Shown here piece after piece: positions 24,142 through 33,849 of a DNA stretch of 64,000 bases. The DNA comes from Nocardioides terrigena (lineage in GTDB: Bacteria; Actinomycetota; Actinomycetes; Propionibacteriales; Nocardioidaceae). The stretch lies in the NCBI RefSeq assembly GCF_003047265.1, contig NZ_PZYY01000001.1, forward strand, positions 372,001-436,000. Reading direction: 5' to 3'. The notes below the pieces were generated by a model, which saw nothing but the letters and a program-made list of their open reading frames with translations, was not told the DNA's origin and did no database searches. Position 1 is the first letter of the stretch, and each line of letters opens with the position of its first letter. The position numbers and the translations under genes were made by a program.

Positions 24142-26056
24142 ACGTCACCTCCTCCAGCAGGGCGAGCGCGCCGGCGCGCTCGCGCACCGACAGCAGGGCC
24201 ATCTTGGCGCCCTCCCCGGCGACGTTGCCGGCGGCCACGATGCGCAGCACCGGCAGCTGGGGCACGAGGCCGATGCGCACCGCCGACGCGGGGGAGAGGT
24301 AGCTGCCGAACGACCCGGCCAGGAGCACCTGCTGGACGTCGCGGTGCTCGAGGCCGAGCTGCTCGAGCAGCAACGACCACCCGGTCGAGATGGCGGCCTT
24401 GGCGAACTGGAGCTCGCGGACGTCGCGCTGCGAGAGGTAGACGCACTCGGCCGGGTCGGTGTCCGGCGTGGGTCGGTGCAGCAGGAACACGCGCTCCTCG
24501 CCGATGCGGGACATCCGGTCGGCCAGGGCGGGCGCGATGTCGTGGGCCGCCTCGTCCGGCACCAGCCGGCCCGAGGAGTCGAGCAGCCCGACCCGCACCA
24601 GCTCGGCCACCGCGTCGACGAGGCCGGAGCCGCACAGCCCGCGGGGCTCGACGTCACCGATCACCCCCAGCGTCACCGCCGGGTCGTCCCCGGTCGCGTG
24701 CGGGTCGACCTTGATGACCTCGATGGCGCCGTCCGCGGCCCGCATGCCGCACCTGATCGCCCCGCCCTCGAAGGCGGGGCCGGCCGGGGCCGCGGTGGAC
24801 AGGATCGTCTCGCCGTCGCTGAGGACGATCTCGCAGTTGGTGCCGACGTCGATGAAGAGGCGGGTCCGCTTGTCGCGGTCCATGCCGGTGGCGAGCATGC
24901 CAGCGACGATGTCGCCGCCGACGTACGCCCCGAGGGCGGGGAAGAAGTAGGCCCGCGCCCGCGGGTGCAGGGACAGCCCGACGTCGGTGGCGAGGACCGA
25001 CGGCGGCTGGGCCGACGACATGACGAACGGCGCGACGCCGAGCGGCTCGGGGTCGATGCCCAGGGCGAGGGCGGTCATGGTGGCGTTGCCGGCGATCGCG
25101 ACCTCGTAGACGTGCCCGGGGTCGATGCCCGCCTCGCGGCACACCCGGGAGGCGAGGTCGGCCAGCGTGACCGCGGCCGCGGACTGGAGCCGGCCCAGCG
25201 CCTCCTTGTCCATCATCGTCGCGCTGATCCGGGTGATGACGTCCCCGCCGAAGGGCTGCTGCCGGTTGAGCGTCGACGCGACCGCGAGCGGGGTGCCGGT
25301 CCCGACGTCGAGCAGGGTGCCGACCACGGTGGTGGTGCCGAGGTCGAAGGCGATCGCGTAGCGGGTGGACGTGGTGTCGCCGGGCTCCACGTCGATGAGG
25401 TCCTCGTCGATGACCACCGCGGTCACCTTGAAGTCCGCCTCGCGCAGCACGGTGGCGAGACGCCGCAGGACGTGCAGGTCGGCGGTGAGCTCGAGGTCGT
25501 CGATCGCGTCGGTCAGCCGGGCCAGGTCGGTGCGCTGGTCGGACAGGGTGGCCTCGGCCAGCTCGACGTACCGCTTCTGGATGGCGGGACGCAGGATCAC
25601 CTGTCGCCCGATGCCGACCGTGGCGGCCTTGGGTCGCGTGGTGAGCGGCGGCACCTCGACGGCCAGGTCGCGGGTCGCGTGCACGAGGCAGCCGAGCCGC
25701 CAGCCCTCGGCGAGCTGGCCCCCGGTGAACGTGCGCACGTCGTGGCGGGTGACCGGCACGTCGCCCCCCTCCACCCGCACCTTGCACTTGTGGCAGGTGC
25801 CGTGGCCGCCGCAGGTGGAGTCGATGGCGATGCCGTTCCACGAGGCGGCGTCGAAGACCGTCACCCCGGGGGGCACGCGTACGCCGCGCTGGGTCGGCGG
25901 CACCGCGCCACCGTCCTCGGCCAGCGTGTGGACCGTGAAGGAGAGGTCCACCCGCCCGGTGCCGTCATGCGGCACCGGGTCGGTCCCCGGGCGCTCGATC
26001 AGGCCCTCGCGGGCCACGTCCCCGAGAGTGAAGTCGGGCCCGTCCGGGGTGCTCAC
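24074..26056 (-). CDS. ASKHA-type reductive activator of corrinoid proteins ([2Fe-2S], DUF4445)
   Basis: 660 residues. N-terminal plant-type [2Fe-2S] ferredoxin domain with C82, C88, C91 and C123 (STCGGHGTCHKCKV and RLGC), a linker/middle domain, then the ASKHA ATPase-like domain (AIAFDLGTTTVVGTLLDV, GNATMTALALGI, FIDVGTNCEIVL, GLCGSGLVDAVAELV). This is the RACo/RACE architecture that uses ATP to reduce inactive Co(II) corrinoid back to Co(I). It differs from RamA, which carries C-terminal 4Fe-4S clusters. GTG start with GGGGAG 4 bases upstream. In the operon it follows the methyltransferase and corrinoid protein. Confidence 0.92.
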   Translation of the reverse strand: MSTPDGPDFTLGDVAREGLIERPGTDPVPHDGTGRVDLSFTVHTLAEDGGAVPPTQRGVRVPPGVTVFDAASWNGIAIDSTCGGHGTCHKCKVRVEGGDVPVTRHDVRTFTGGQLAEGWRLGCLVHATRDLAVEVPPLTTRPKAATVGIGRQVILRPAIQKRYVELAEATLSDQRTDLARLTDAIDDLELTADLHVLRRLATVLREADFKVTAVVIDEDLIDVEPGDTTSTRYAIAFDLGTTTVVGTLLDVGTGTPLAVASTLNRQQPFGGDVITRISATMMDKEALGRLQSAAAVTLADLASRVCREAGIDPGHVYEVAIAGNATMTALALGIDPEPLGVAPFVMSSAQPPSVLATDVGLSLHPRARAYFFPALGAYVGGDIVAGMLATGMDRDKRTRLFIDVGTNCEIVLSDGETILSTAAPAGPAFEGGAIRCGMRAADGAIEVIKVDPHATGDDPAVTLGVIGDVEPRGLCGSGLVDAVAELVRVGLLDSSGRLVPDEAAHDIAPALADRMSRIGEERVFLLHRPTPDTDPAECVYLSQRDVRELQFAKAAISTGWSLLLEQLGLEHRDVQQVLLAGSFGSYLSPASAVRIGLVPQLPVLRIVAAGNVAGEGAKMALLSVRERAGALALLEEVTYVELSDRPDFNDAFVEQLAFHS

Positions 26057-26066
26057 GCGGCTCCCC

Positions 26067-26953
26067 TCACTGGGCCGCTGCGGCTTCCCTCGCCTGCCGC
26101 GCGCGGTGGGCGGCGATCCAGCTGCCGCCCCACTCGTCGTGGCCCAGCAGCAGGTCGGCGGCCTTGACGGCCTCGACGATCTGCGGGGTGCGGGTGTCCA
26201 TGATCGCGGACGTGAGGCCGGCAGTCATGGCCATCGGGAGGAACGCCGCGCCGAGGCTGTGCCGCGCGGGCATGCCGAAGGAGACGTTGGACGCCCCGCA
26301 GGTCATGTTGACGCCGAACTCGTCGCGGATGCGGCGCATCGTCTCCAGCGTGGTGTTGACGACCTCCTGGTCGGCGCCGATCGGCATGGCCAAGGGGTCG
26401 ATGACGATGTCCGCGGCCGCGATGCCGTACTCCTTCGTGGCCACCTCGATGATCTTGCGGGTCAGCACGATGCGCTTCTCCACCTCCATCGGGATCTCGT
26501 CGGCGTCGTTGGGCAGTGCGATGACCGCGGCGTCGTACTTCTTGACCAGTGGGAGGATCTGCTCCATCCGCTCGTCCTCGGCGGTGATCGAGTTGACCAG
26601 GGCGCGGCCCTGGTAGACCGACAGGCCGGCCTCCAGCGCCTCGACCACGGAGGAGTCGATGCAGATCGGCTTGTCGGTGAGCTGCTGGACCAGGGTGATG
26701 GCCCGGGCGAGCAGGTCGGCCTCGTCGGTGAGCGGGACGCCCATGTTGACGTCGAGCACGTCGGCCCCGCCCTCGACCTGGGCCTTGACGTCGCGCTCGA
26801 TCGCCGAGAGGTCGCCCGCGCGGAGCTGGTCCTGGAAGATCCGGCGACCGGTCGGGTTGATCCGCTCGCCGATGAGGCAGAAGCGGGTGTCGTGGCCGAT
26901 GACGACCTGCTGGGTGGCGGAGCGGAGCACCGTCTCGAGCCGGGGAGCGGCCA

Positions 26954-26954
<1 letters not shown>
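26067..26954 (-). CDS. Methyl-corrinoid:tetrahydrofolate methyltransferase (MtgA-like, pterin-binding)
   Basis: 295 residues with the pterin-binding (dihydropteroate synthase-like) TIM barrel shared by MetH, AcsE and MtgA: LIGERINPTGRR, GGADVLDVNMGVP, ICIDSSVVEALEAGL, ALVNSITAEDERM, IVIDPLAMPIGAD and TCGASNVSFGMPAR. It should transfer the methyl group from the corrinoid protein to tetrahydrofolate. Start and stop are tightly packed: 1-base overlap with the corrinoid protein gene and 10 bases to the activator. It is not methionine synthase, as it lacks the other MetH modules. Confidence 0.93.
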
Positions 26955-27615
<661 letters not shown>

Positions 27616-27619
<4 letters not shown>

Positions 27620-28425
27620 GCGACCACCTCCTCCTTGTGTGCTGCCCGGGTGTGCGTGCCGTGGGTGCTGCCGCGCAGCAGGCTGGAGAGCCGGGTGGCG
27701 TGCTCCAGCAGCCGCGGACCGAGCTCGTCGAGCCGGTCCCCGAGTCGGGGAGTGGGCCCGGAGATGCCGAGCGCCGCGACCACGTCGCCGTGCACCCCGA
27801 AGACCGGGACGGCGAGGCCGGTGAGGCCGATCTCGAGCTCATCGGCGGTGAGGGCCCAGCCCCGCTCGCGCGTGCGGACGCCCTCGCGCCGCAGGGCCTC
27901 GGGGCCGGTGATCGTGTGCGGGGTCAAGCGCTCGAGTCCGGCACCGGAGGGCTCGAGCGCACCCCAGGCGAGGAACACCTTGCCCAGCGCGGAGCAGTGG
28001 GCCGGCACGTCGACCTCGGTCCAGTCCCGCGTGCCGAGGAGGTACGTCGAGTCCACCTGGGCGACCTGCACGACACGCTCGCCGCGGGTGACGCTCAGGT
28101 GCACCGTCTCGCCGGTGTCCTCGCCGATGGCCTCCATGGCCGGGCGGGCCAGCCGCACCAGCTCGTCCCACGGGTCGTGGCGCGCGGCGTACAGCCAGAA
28201 GAGCCGCCCGGCGACGTAGGACCCCGCGGCGTCGCGCTCGAGCAGGCCGGACCGCTCCAGGGCGGTGAGCATGCGCGAGGTCGTCGACTTGGCTAGCCCG
28301 CTGGCGTCCTGGAGCTCGGCGAAGGTGAGCGGCTCGTCGGCGCGGACGACCGTGGCCACCAGGTCGGCGGCGCGGTCCACGGCACGCGTGCCGCTGGCAC
28401 CGCCGCTCGCTGCCGACTCGCTCAC
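27616..28425 (-). CDS. IclR family transcriptional regulator (corrinoid operon)
   Basis: 269 residues. N-terminal winged helix (about 12-75; LTFAELQDASGLAKSTTSRMLTALERSGLLERD) and the IclR effector-binding domain (PAMEAIGEDTGETVHLSVTRGERVV, CSALGKVFLAWG, GWALTADELEIGLTGLAVPVFGVHGDVVAALGISGPTPRL). It is the first gene of the minus-strand operon IclR-corrinoid protein-MT-activator-DUF1638 and is divergent from the MttB-family gene. A 30-base palindrome between them is the likely operator. The effector is unknown; betaine is a reasonable guess. GTG start. Confidence 0.92.
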
Positions 28426-28460
28426 GCGGACTCCTTGCGTCGGGGGGTTCCCATGGGTTC

Positions 28461-28490
28461 CATGATGTGGAACCGTGGTTCCACATCATG
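28461..28490. promoter_or_regulatory. 30-base palindrome, candidate operator for the corrinoid-operon IclR
   Basis: CATGATGTGGAACC-GT-GGTTCCACATCATG: perfect 14-base arms with a 2-base centre. A further GGTTCC at 28456-28461 repeats the half-site. GGAACC/GGTTCC cores are typical of IclR-family sites. It lies 36 bases from the IclR start and 77 bases from the methyltransferase start. Confidence 0.7.
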
Positions 28491-28566
28491 AGGTTAGGAG
28501 CCGTCGCGCGGTCCGGTCAAGCACCGGTCCACCGATGGGCCGGCCCGTCGACACCCAGGAGGACCC

Positions 28567-30006
28567 GTGTTCCGCAACACGATGCCGCGCTACGAGGTGC
28601 TGTCCCAGGACGCCATGGCGATGCTCGACAAGGGCTGGCGCAAGCTGATGACCGAGATCGGCGTCGAGTTCATGGACGAGCGCGCGCTCGAGCTCTTCCG
28701 CAAGGCGGGCCAGCGGGTCGAGGGCCACACGGTCTTCCTCGACCCCGACTTCGTCCTCGCCCAGGTCGCCAAGGCGCCGCGGGAGTTCGACGTGCAGGCC
28801 CGCAACCACGAGCACGACATCCACATCGGCGGCGACTCGATGGCCTTCGGTGCGGTCTACGGGCCGCCCTTCGTGCGGCAGGGCGACGTACGCCGTGACG
28901 CGACGATGGACGACTTCACCAATTTCACCAAGCTGGCCCAGTCGTTCCCGGTGCTCGACTCCGCGGGCGGCATCATCTGCGAGCCCAACGACACCCCGCT
29001 CGACAGCCGTCACCTCGACATGACCTACGCCCTCCAGACGCTGACCGACAAGGTCTACATGGGCAACGTGGTGTCGGGGGTCAATGCCGCCGACACCCTG
29101 GCCATGACCTCGATCCTCTTCGGCTCCCGCGAGGCGATCGAGGAGACGCCGGCCACGATCTCGCTGATCAACTGCAACTCGCCGCTGCGCTGGGACGACC
29201 GGATGCTGGAGGCCCAGTTCGAGTACTCCGCGGCCGGCCAGCCGGTCGTGCTCACCCCGTTCATCCTGATGGGCGCCATGTCGCCGGTGACCATCCCGGC
29301 CGCGCTGGTCCAGCAGATCGTCGAGGCCCTCTCCGGCATCGCGCTCTCCCAGCTGATCCGGCCCGGGACCCCGGTGATCTTCGGGTCGTTCCTCTCCAAC
29401 ATCGACATGCAGTCCGGCTCGCCGACCTTCGGCACCCCCGAGTCGGGGATCGGCCTGCTCTGCACCGGCCAGATCGCTCGCCACTTCGGGCTCCCGTTCC
29501 GCACCGGCGGCGGGCTGACGTCGTCGCAGGTGGCCGACGCGCAGGCGGGCTACGAGGCGCTGATGACCCTGATGCCGACCTTCCTCGCCGGCGCCAACTG
29601 GGTGATGCACTCCGCCGGGTGGCTCGAGGGCGGCCTGGTGGCGGGCTACGAGAAGTTCATCGTCGACGTCGAGCTCCTCCAGATGCTGCGCCACGAGTTC
29701 ACGCCGCTGGAGATCGACGAGGCCTCGATGGCCTTCGGCGCCCACGAGGAGGTCGGCCACGGTGGGCACTTCCTCGGGGCGATGCACACCATGGAGCGCT
29801 TCCGCACCTGCTTCTACCGCCCGATGCTCTCCTCCTCGGACAACTACGAGAAGTGGATGCGCAACGGCGGCCACGACGCCAACGCCCGGGCCACCGAGAT
29901 CTACCGGAAGAAGCTCGACGACTACGAGCAGCCGCCCCTGGACGACGCGATCCGCCAGGAGCTGCAGGAGTACGTCATCCGGCGTCGCCGGGAGCTCGGC
30001 GACTGA
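28567..30006 (+). CDS. MttB-family methyltransferase, non-pyrrolysine (MtgB-like, probable glycine betaine:corrinoid)
   Basis: 479 residues of the trimethylamine methyltransferase (COG5598) superfamily. It reads through without an in-frame TAG, so it lacks the pyrrolysine of true MttB. Conserved blocks include GAVYGPPFVRQGDVRRDATMDDFTNFTKLAQ, SGSPTFGTPESGIGLLCTGQIARHFGLPFRTGGGLTSSQVADAQAGYEALMTLMP and GAHEEVGHGGHFLGAMHTMERF. Known Pyl-free members (MtgB of Desulfitobacterium) move a methyl group from glycine betaine to a corrinoid protein. Choline oxidation and betaine uptake genes nearby make glycine betaine the probable substrate, but carnitine, proline betaine or another quaternary amine is possible. 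GTG start with AGGAGG 5 bases upstream. Confidence 0.88.
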   Translation: MFRNTMPRYEVLSQDAMAMLDKGWRKLMTEIGVEFMDERALELFRKAGQRVEGHTVFLDPDFVLAQVAKAPREFDVQARNHEHDIHIGGDSMAFGAVYGPPFVRQGDVRRDATMDDFTNFTKLAQSFPVLDSAGGIICEPNDTPLDSRHLDMTYALQTLTDKVYMGNVVSGVNAADTLAMTSILFGSREAIEETPATISLINCNSPLRWDDRMLEAQFEYSAAGQPVVLTPFILMGAMSPVTIPAALVQQIVEALSGIALSQLIRPGTPVIFGSFLSNIDMQSGSPTFGTPESGIGLLCTGQIARHFGLPFRTGGGLTSSQVADAQAGYEALMTLMPTFLAGANWVMHSAGWLEGGLVAGYEKFIVDVELLQMLRHEFTPLEIDEASMAFGAHEEVGHGGHFLGAMHTMERFRTCFYRPMLSSSDNYEKWMRNGGHDANARATEIYRKKLDDYEQPPLDDAIRQELQEYVIRRRRELGD

Positions 30007-30012
30007 GCGGGC

Positions 30013-31692
30013 CTACGACAGGCCGCTGATCGTCCCGTCGTCGGCCAGGTCGATGCGCGAGGCCGACGGGTCGCGGGGCAGCCCGGGCATCGTCATCATG
30101 TCGCCGCAGACCACCACGACGAACCCGGCGCCCGCCGAGAGGCGGACCTCGCGCACGTGCAGCTCGTGGCCCGAGGGGGCTCCGAGCGAGGTGGGGTCGG
30201 TGGAGAACGAGTACTGCGTCTTGGCGACGCACACCGGCAGCGCGCCGTACCCGTCGCGCTCGATGCGCTGGAGCCGTCGACGTGCCTTCGCCTCCCACGT
30301 GACCTGCCCCGCGCCGTACAGCCTGGTGGCGATCGCCTCGACCTTGGCGGTGAGCGAGAGGTCGTCCTCGTAGGTGAAGGAGAAGTCGTACGGCGAGGGC
30401 TCGTCGAAGGTCGCGAGCACGCCCTTGGCAAGGTCGTGGGCCCCGACGCCACCGTCCGCGAAGTGGGTGGCCGGGTAGGCCTGCACGCCCTCGGCGGCGA
30501 CGAGCTCGACGACCTTCGCCACCTCGGCGTCGGTGTCGGTGGGGAAGCGGTTGACCGCGACGACGCAGGGGATGCCGTAGACGCCGCGGACGTTGTCGAG
30601 GTGCCGGCGCAGGTTGACCATGCCGGCCTCGACCGCGGCGACGTCCTCGGTGCCGAGGTCGGCCAGGGCGATGCCGCCGTGGTACTTGAGGGCCCGCACG
30701 GTGGCCACGACGACCGCGACGTCGGGTCGCAGCCCGGACTTGCGGCACTTGATGTCGACGAACTTCTCGGCACCGAGGTCGGCGCCGAAGCCGGCCTCGG
30801 TGACCACGATGTCGGCCAGCCTCAGCCCGGCACGGGTGGCCATCACCGAGCTGCAACCGTGGGCGATGTTGGCGAAGGGGCCGCCGTGCACGAAGGCCGG
30901 CGCGCCCTCCAAGGTCTGGACCAGGTTGGGCGCGAGCGCGTCGCGCAGCAGCACGGCCATCGCCCCGTCGGCACCGAGCTCGCGGGCCGTCACCGGCGCC
31001 ATCGCGCGGGTGTAGCCGATGACGATGTCGCCGATCCGCTGCTTGAGGTCGGCCCAGGACTCGGTGAGGCAGAAGATCGCCATCAGCTCCGAGGCCACCA
31101 CGATGTCGAAGCCGTCCTCGCGGGGGAAGCCGTTGGCGTGCCCGCCGAGCCCCACGGTCACCTCGCGCAGGGCGCGGTCGTTGGTGTCGAGGACCCGCTT
31201 CCACGTGACGCTGCGGACGTCGATGTCGAGCTCGTTGCCGTGGTGCACGTGGTTGTCGATGAGGGCGGCCAGCAGGTTGTTGGCGGCCGCGATCGCCGCG
31301 AAGTCGCCGGTGAAGTGCAGGTTGATCTCCGTCATCGGCACGACCTGGCTGTAGCCGCCGCCGGCCGCACCGCCCTTCATGCCGAACACCGGGCCCATGG
31401 ACGGCTCGCGGAGGCACGCGACGGTCCGGTGGCCGAGGCCGTGCAGCGCGTCGGTGAGGCCCACGGTGGTGGTGGTCTTGCCCTCGCCGGGCGGGGTGGG
31501 GGACAGCGCGGTGACCAGGACCAGCCGTCCGAGGGGGCGGTCGGCGAGGGAGGCGAGGTGGGCCAGGTCGACCTTGGCCTTGTGGTGGCCGTAGGGGACC
31601 AGGTGCTCCTCGGAGATCCCCAGGGTGGCGGCGGCCACGTCGCGGATCGGTTGCAGGGTGGCGGCGTTGGCGATCTCGATGTCCGACAGCAT
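30013..31692 (-). CDS. fhs: Formate-tetrahydrofolate ligase
   Basis: 559 residues, full length. It interconverts formate + ATP + THF and 10-formyl-THF. The ATP loop is [16 protein letters not shown] (64-79). Other signatures are [36 protein letters not shown] and [17 protein letters not shown]. In a methyl-oxidising setting it can run backwards and make ATP while releasing formate. ATG 31692 has AGGAGG upstream. It is the second gene of purU-fhs (80-base gap) and its stop is only 6 bases from the stop of the converging methyltransferase gene. Confidence 0.96.
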   Translation of the reverse strand: MLSDIEIANAATLQPIRDVAAATLGISEEHLVPYGHHKAKVDLAHLASLADRPLGRLVLVTALSPTPPGEGKTTTTVGLTDALHGLGHRTVACLREPSMGPVFGMKGGAAGGGYSQVVPMTEINLHFTGDFAAIAAANNLLAALIDNHVHHGNELDIDVRSVTWKRVLDTNDRALREVTVGLGGHANGFPREDGFDIVVASELMAIFCLTESWADLKQRIGDIVIGYTRAMAPVTARELGADGAMAVLLRDALAPNLVQTLEGAPAFVHGGPFANIAHGCSSVMATRAGLRLADIVVTEAGFGADLGAEKFVDIKCRKSGLRPDVAVVVATVRALKYHGGIALADLGTEDVAAVEAGMVNLRRHLDNVRGVYGIPCVVAVNRFPTDTDAEVAKVVELVAAEGVQAYPATHFADGGVGAHDLAKGVLATFDEPSPYDFSFTYEDDLSLTAKVEAIATRLYGAGQVTWEAKARRRLQRIERDGYGALPVCVAKTQYSFSTDPTSLGAPSGHELHVREVRLSAGAGFVVVVCGDMMTMPGLPRDPSASRIDLADDGTISGLS

Positions 31693-31772
31693 GGCTGGGT
31701 CCCTCCTCGGTGGTGCTCCTGTGGTCGCCGAACCCTCTGCCCGACTGGCCCTGTTCTCTCGACTGTGTGCGC

Positions 31773-32675
31773 TCAGCGGAAGACGACGGTCCTGTCGCCG
31801 TTGAGCAGGACCCGGGACTGTGCGTGCCAGCGCACCGCCCGGGACAGCACCTGCGCCTCGACGTCGCGGCCGGCGGCCACGAGCTGGTCCTGGTCGTAGG
31901 TGTGGTCGACCCGGATGACGTCCTGCTCGATGATCGGCCCCTCGTCGAGGTCGGCGGTGACGTAGTGCGCGGTGGCGCCGACGAGCTTGACGCCCCGGTC
32001 GAAGGCCTGGTGGTAGGGCCGGGCCCCCTTGAAGCTGGGCAGGAACGAGTGGTGGATGTTGATGGCCCGACCCGACAGCTGGCGGCACAGGTCGTCGGAG
32101 AGGACCTGCATGTAGCGCGCCAGCACGACCAGGTGCGCGCCGGTCTCGTCGACCAGCTCCATGAGCCGCCGCTCCGCGTCCGCCTTGGTGTCCGGCGTGA
32201 CCGGCACGTGGTGGAACTCCAGGCCGTAGGAGCGCACCAGGGCCTCGGCGTCGCGGTGGTTGCTGACCACGGCGGGGATCTCGATCTGGAGCGCGCCGGT
32301 GCTGGCCCGGAAGAGCAGGTCGTTGAGGCAGTGCAGGTGCTTGGAGACCATGATGAGCGTGCGGTACGGCGCCCGCGCGGCCCAGAGCTCGACGTCCATG
32401 TCGAAGCGCGCGGCCACGGTCGCGAAGTCGGCCCGCAGCGAGTCGGCGGTGGCGGGGCCGGACACCGTGAAGTCGATCCGCATGAAGAAGCGGTCGGTGA
32501 GGCGGTCGCCGAACTGCTGGCTCTCCACGATGTTGCCGCCCCGCTCCACGAGGAAGCCCGACACCGCGTGCACGATGCCCGGCCGGTCGGGACTGGAGAG
32601 GACGAGCACGTAGCTGTCGGGCGCCGTGCTGTCCGGCGCGGCGGCCTGGTCGGAGGCGCTCGTCGCCTGCACCAT
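31773..32675 (-). CDS. purU: Formyltetrahydrofolate deformylase
   Basis: 300 residues: N-terminal ACT domain (about 20-100; [30 protein letters not shown]) and formyltransferase-type hydrolase domain with the catalytic pattern [41 protein letters not shown]. It hydrolyses 10-formyl-THF to formate and THF. In this setting it would recycle folate loaded by betaine-derived C1 units rather than serve purine synthesis. ATG with GAGGAG 5 bases upstream. It is divergent from the second IclR gene across a region of CGCAAC/GTTGCG half-sites. Confidence 0.96.
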   Translation of the reverse strand: MVQATSASDQAAAPDSTAPDSYVLVLSSPDRPGIVHAVSGFLVERGGNIVESQQFGDRLTDRFFMRIDFTVSGPATADSLRADFATVAARFDMDVELWAARAPYRTLIMVSKHLHCLNDLLFRASTGALQIEIPAVVSNHRDAEALVRSYGLEFHHVPVTPDTKADAERRLMELVDETGAHLVVLARYMQVLSDDLCRQLSGRAINIHHSFLPSFKGARPYHQAFDRGVKLVGATAHYVTADLDEGPIIEQDVIRVDHTYDQDQLVAAGRDVEAQVLSRAVRWHAQSRVLLNGDRTVVFR

Positions 32676-32712
32676 GGGGGCTCCTCGGGGGTCGGACTCG
32701 GTGGTCGTGGTT

Positions 32713-32748
32713 GTTGCGCTCGACGGAACGCAGTCTGCGATACGCAAC
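32713..32748. promoter_or_regulatory. GTTGCG/CGCAAC half-sites between purU and the second IclR gene
   Basis: GTTGCG at 32713-32718, CGCAGT at 32729-32734 and TGCG-ATA-CGCAAC at 32736-32748. The halves match the palindromes at the betaine genes, but the spacing differs (10 or 3 instead of 5). Likely an autoregulatory site that also governs purU-fhs (inference). Confidence 0.45.
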
Positions 32749-32759
32749 AGCCGGTGCGC

Positions 32760-32765
32760 TAGTCT
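32760..32765 (+). promoter_or_regulatory. -10 element of leaderless second IclR gene
   Basis: TAGTCT, 6 bases before the ATG at 32772, with a TGCGAT -35 candidate at 32736-32741 (18-base spacing) lying inside the CGCAAC half-site cluster. No Shine-Dalgarno is present. Confidence 0.5.
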
Positions 32766-32771
32766 CCCGCC

Positions 32772-33629
32772 ATGAGCAAGGCTGTCCCGGTCGACGGCGA
32801 GGTCGATGGCGAGGTCGTGTCCGCGACCGGGGTCCCGACGGCCTCCGCGGCGGCGGAGCTGCCCACGGCCGTCACTGGCCAGGGCGTCCAGTCGGTCGAC
32901 CGGGCCCTCGGCATCCTCGAGGTGCTGGCCCGCACCGGGGAGGCCGGGGTCACCGAGATCGCCGCCGAGCTCGGCGTCCACAAGAGCACCGCCTTCCGGT
33001 TGGTCGCCACGCTGGAGGCGCACCGCCTCGTCGAGCAGACCGTGGACCGGGGGCGCTACCGCCTCGGGGTCGGCATCCTGCGGCTGGCCGGTGCCACCAC
33101 GGCCCGGCTCGACCTGGTGCAGGAGGCCCGTCCGATCTGTCGCCAGCTGGCCGCGGACACCGGGGAGACGGTCAACATCGCGGTCCTCTCCGAGAGCTCG
33201 GCGCTCTACCTCGACCAGGTCGCGGGCTCGTCGGCCCTCCAGCCCCACAACTGGGTCGGCCAGCACATCCCGCTGCACGCCACGAGCAACGGCAAGGTCC
33301 TGCTGAGCGGCCTCGAGGAGTCGTCGCTGGAAGCGGTCCTCGGCACCCTCGCGACGTACACCCCCCACACGATCACCCGCCGACCGCTGCTGCGCGAGGA
33401 GCTCGAACGCGTCCGCGCCCAGGGCTACGCGCTCGCGGTCGACGAGCTCGAGGTCGGCCTCACCGCGGTGGCCGCACCCGTCCGCAACGCGCACGGCGAC
33501 GTGGTGGCCTCGATGAGCGTCTCCGGGCCGTCGTTCCGGCTGACGCCCGAGCGCCTCGCGGAGGTCGTGCGGCTCGTGACCGAGGCCGCCGTCGAGGTCT
33601 CGCACCGGCTCGGCTGGGGTCACAGGTAG
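32772..33629 (+). CDS. IclR family transcriptional regulator (betaine/C1 regulon)
   Basis: 285 residues. Winged helix at about 38-100 ([51 protein letters not shown]) and an IclR ligand domain ([78 protein letters not shown]). It sits between purU-fhs and the betB operon. Exact or near-exact GTTGCG-N5-CGCAAC boxes occur upstream of betB, the BCCT gene, the dimethylglycine dehydrogenase and the MTHFR-family gene, so it is the natural candidate for the regulator. The ligand is unknown. Confidence 0.92.
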   Translation: MSKAVPVDGEVDGEVVSATGVPTASAAAELPTAVTGQGVQSVDRALGILEVLARTGEAGVTEIAAELGVHKSTAFRLVATLEAHRLVEQTVDRGRYRLGVGILRLAGATTARLDLVQEARPICRQLAADTGETVNIAVLSESSALYLDQVAGSSALQPHNWVGQHIPLHATSNGKVLLSGLEESSLEAVLGTLATYTPHTITRRPLLREELERVRAQGYALAVDELEVGLTAVAAPVRNAHGDVVASMSVSGPSFRLTPERLAEVVRLVTEAAVEVSHRLGWGHR

Positions 33630-33661
33630 GTCTCCATGTCTCGGGGCTGGTCCAATCGCCC

Positions 33662-33690
33662 TTGACGGCACGGTGTCCTCGCAGCATCCT
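33662..33690 (+). promoter_or_regulatory. Candidate promoter for the betB operon
   Basis: TTGACG-N17-CATCCT, just after the IclR stop; a good -35 and a moderate -10. A GTTGCG half-site (33706) and the full box at 33725 lie just downstream. Confidence 0.4.
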
Positions 33691-33724
33691 CGGAGTGTCT
33701 GGCTGGTTGCGCTCGGAGCATCCG

Positions 33725-33741
33725 GTTGCGACATACGCAAC
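33725..33741. promoter_or_regulatory. IclR-type box upstream of betB (GTTGCG-ACATA-CGCAAC)
   Basis: An exact GTTGCG-N5-CGCAAC palindrome about 110 bases before betB, between the candidate promoter and the gene. Confidence 0.6.
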
Positions 33742-33750
33742 ACGGGATCC

Positions 33751-33841
33751 ATGGGCTGAGCGTGTCGACCTCGCCGTCACGCTGCCGCCCGCGGTACGAG
33801 ATGGGCCGAGCGTGTCGGCTTCGCCGCCACGCTGCCGCCCG
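33751..33841 (+). repeat. Two 41-base direct repeats, each a hairpin, in the betB leader
   Basis: Copies at 33751-33791 and 33801-33841 differ at 4 of 41 positions and have a 50-base period. Each contains AGCGTG...CACGCT and folds into a short hairpin (second copy: AGCGTG-TC-GGC-TTC-GCC-GC-CACGCT). They separate the operator from the betB start. Function unknown; they could act as a leader structure or be REP-like units. Confidence 0.6.
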
Positions 33842-33849
33842 GAAGGTGG

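Noticed and set aside
24145..24657. 170-residue minus-strand frame inside the activator gene
   Set aside because: It is an out-of-frame Ser/Arg/Pro-rich shadow of the ASKHA domain, without a ribosome-binding site.
28567..30006. Possible pyrrolysine (TAG) codon in the MttB-family gene
   Set aside because: The frame is open from start to TGA stop with no internal TAG, and no pyl genes are in the window.
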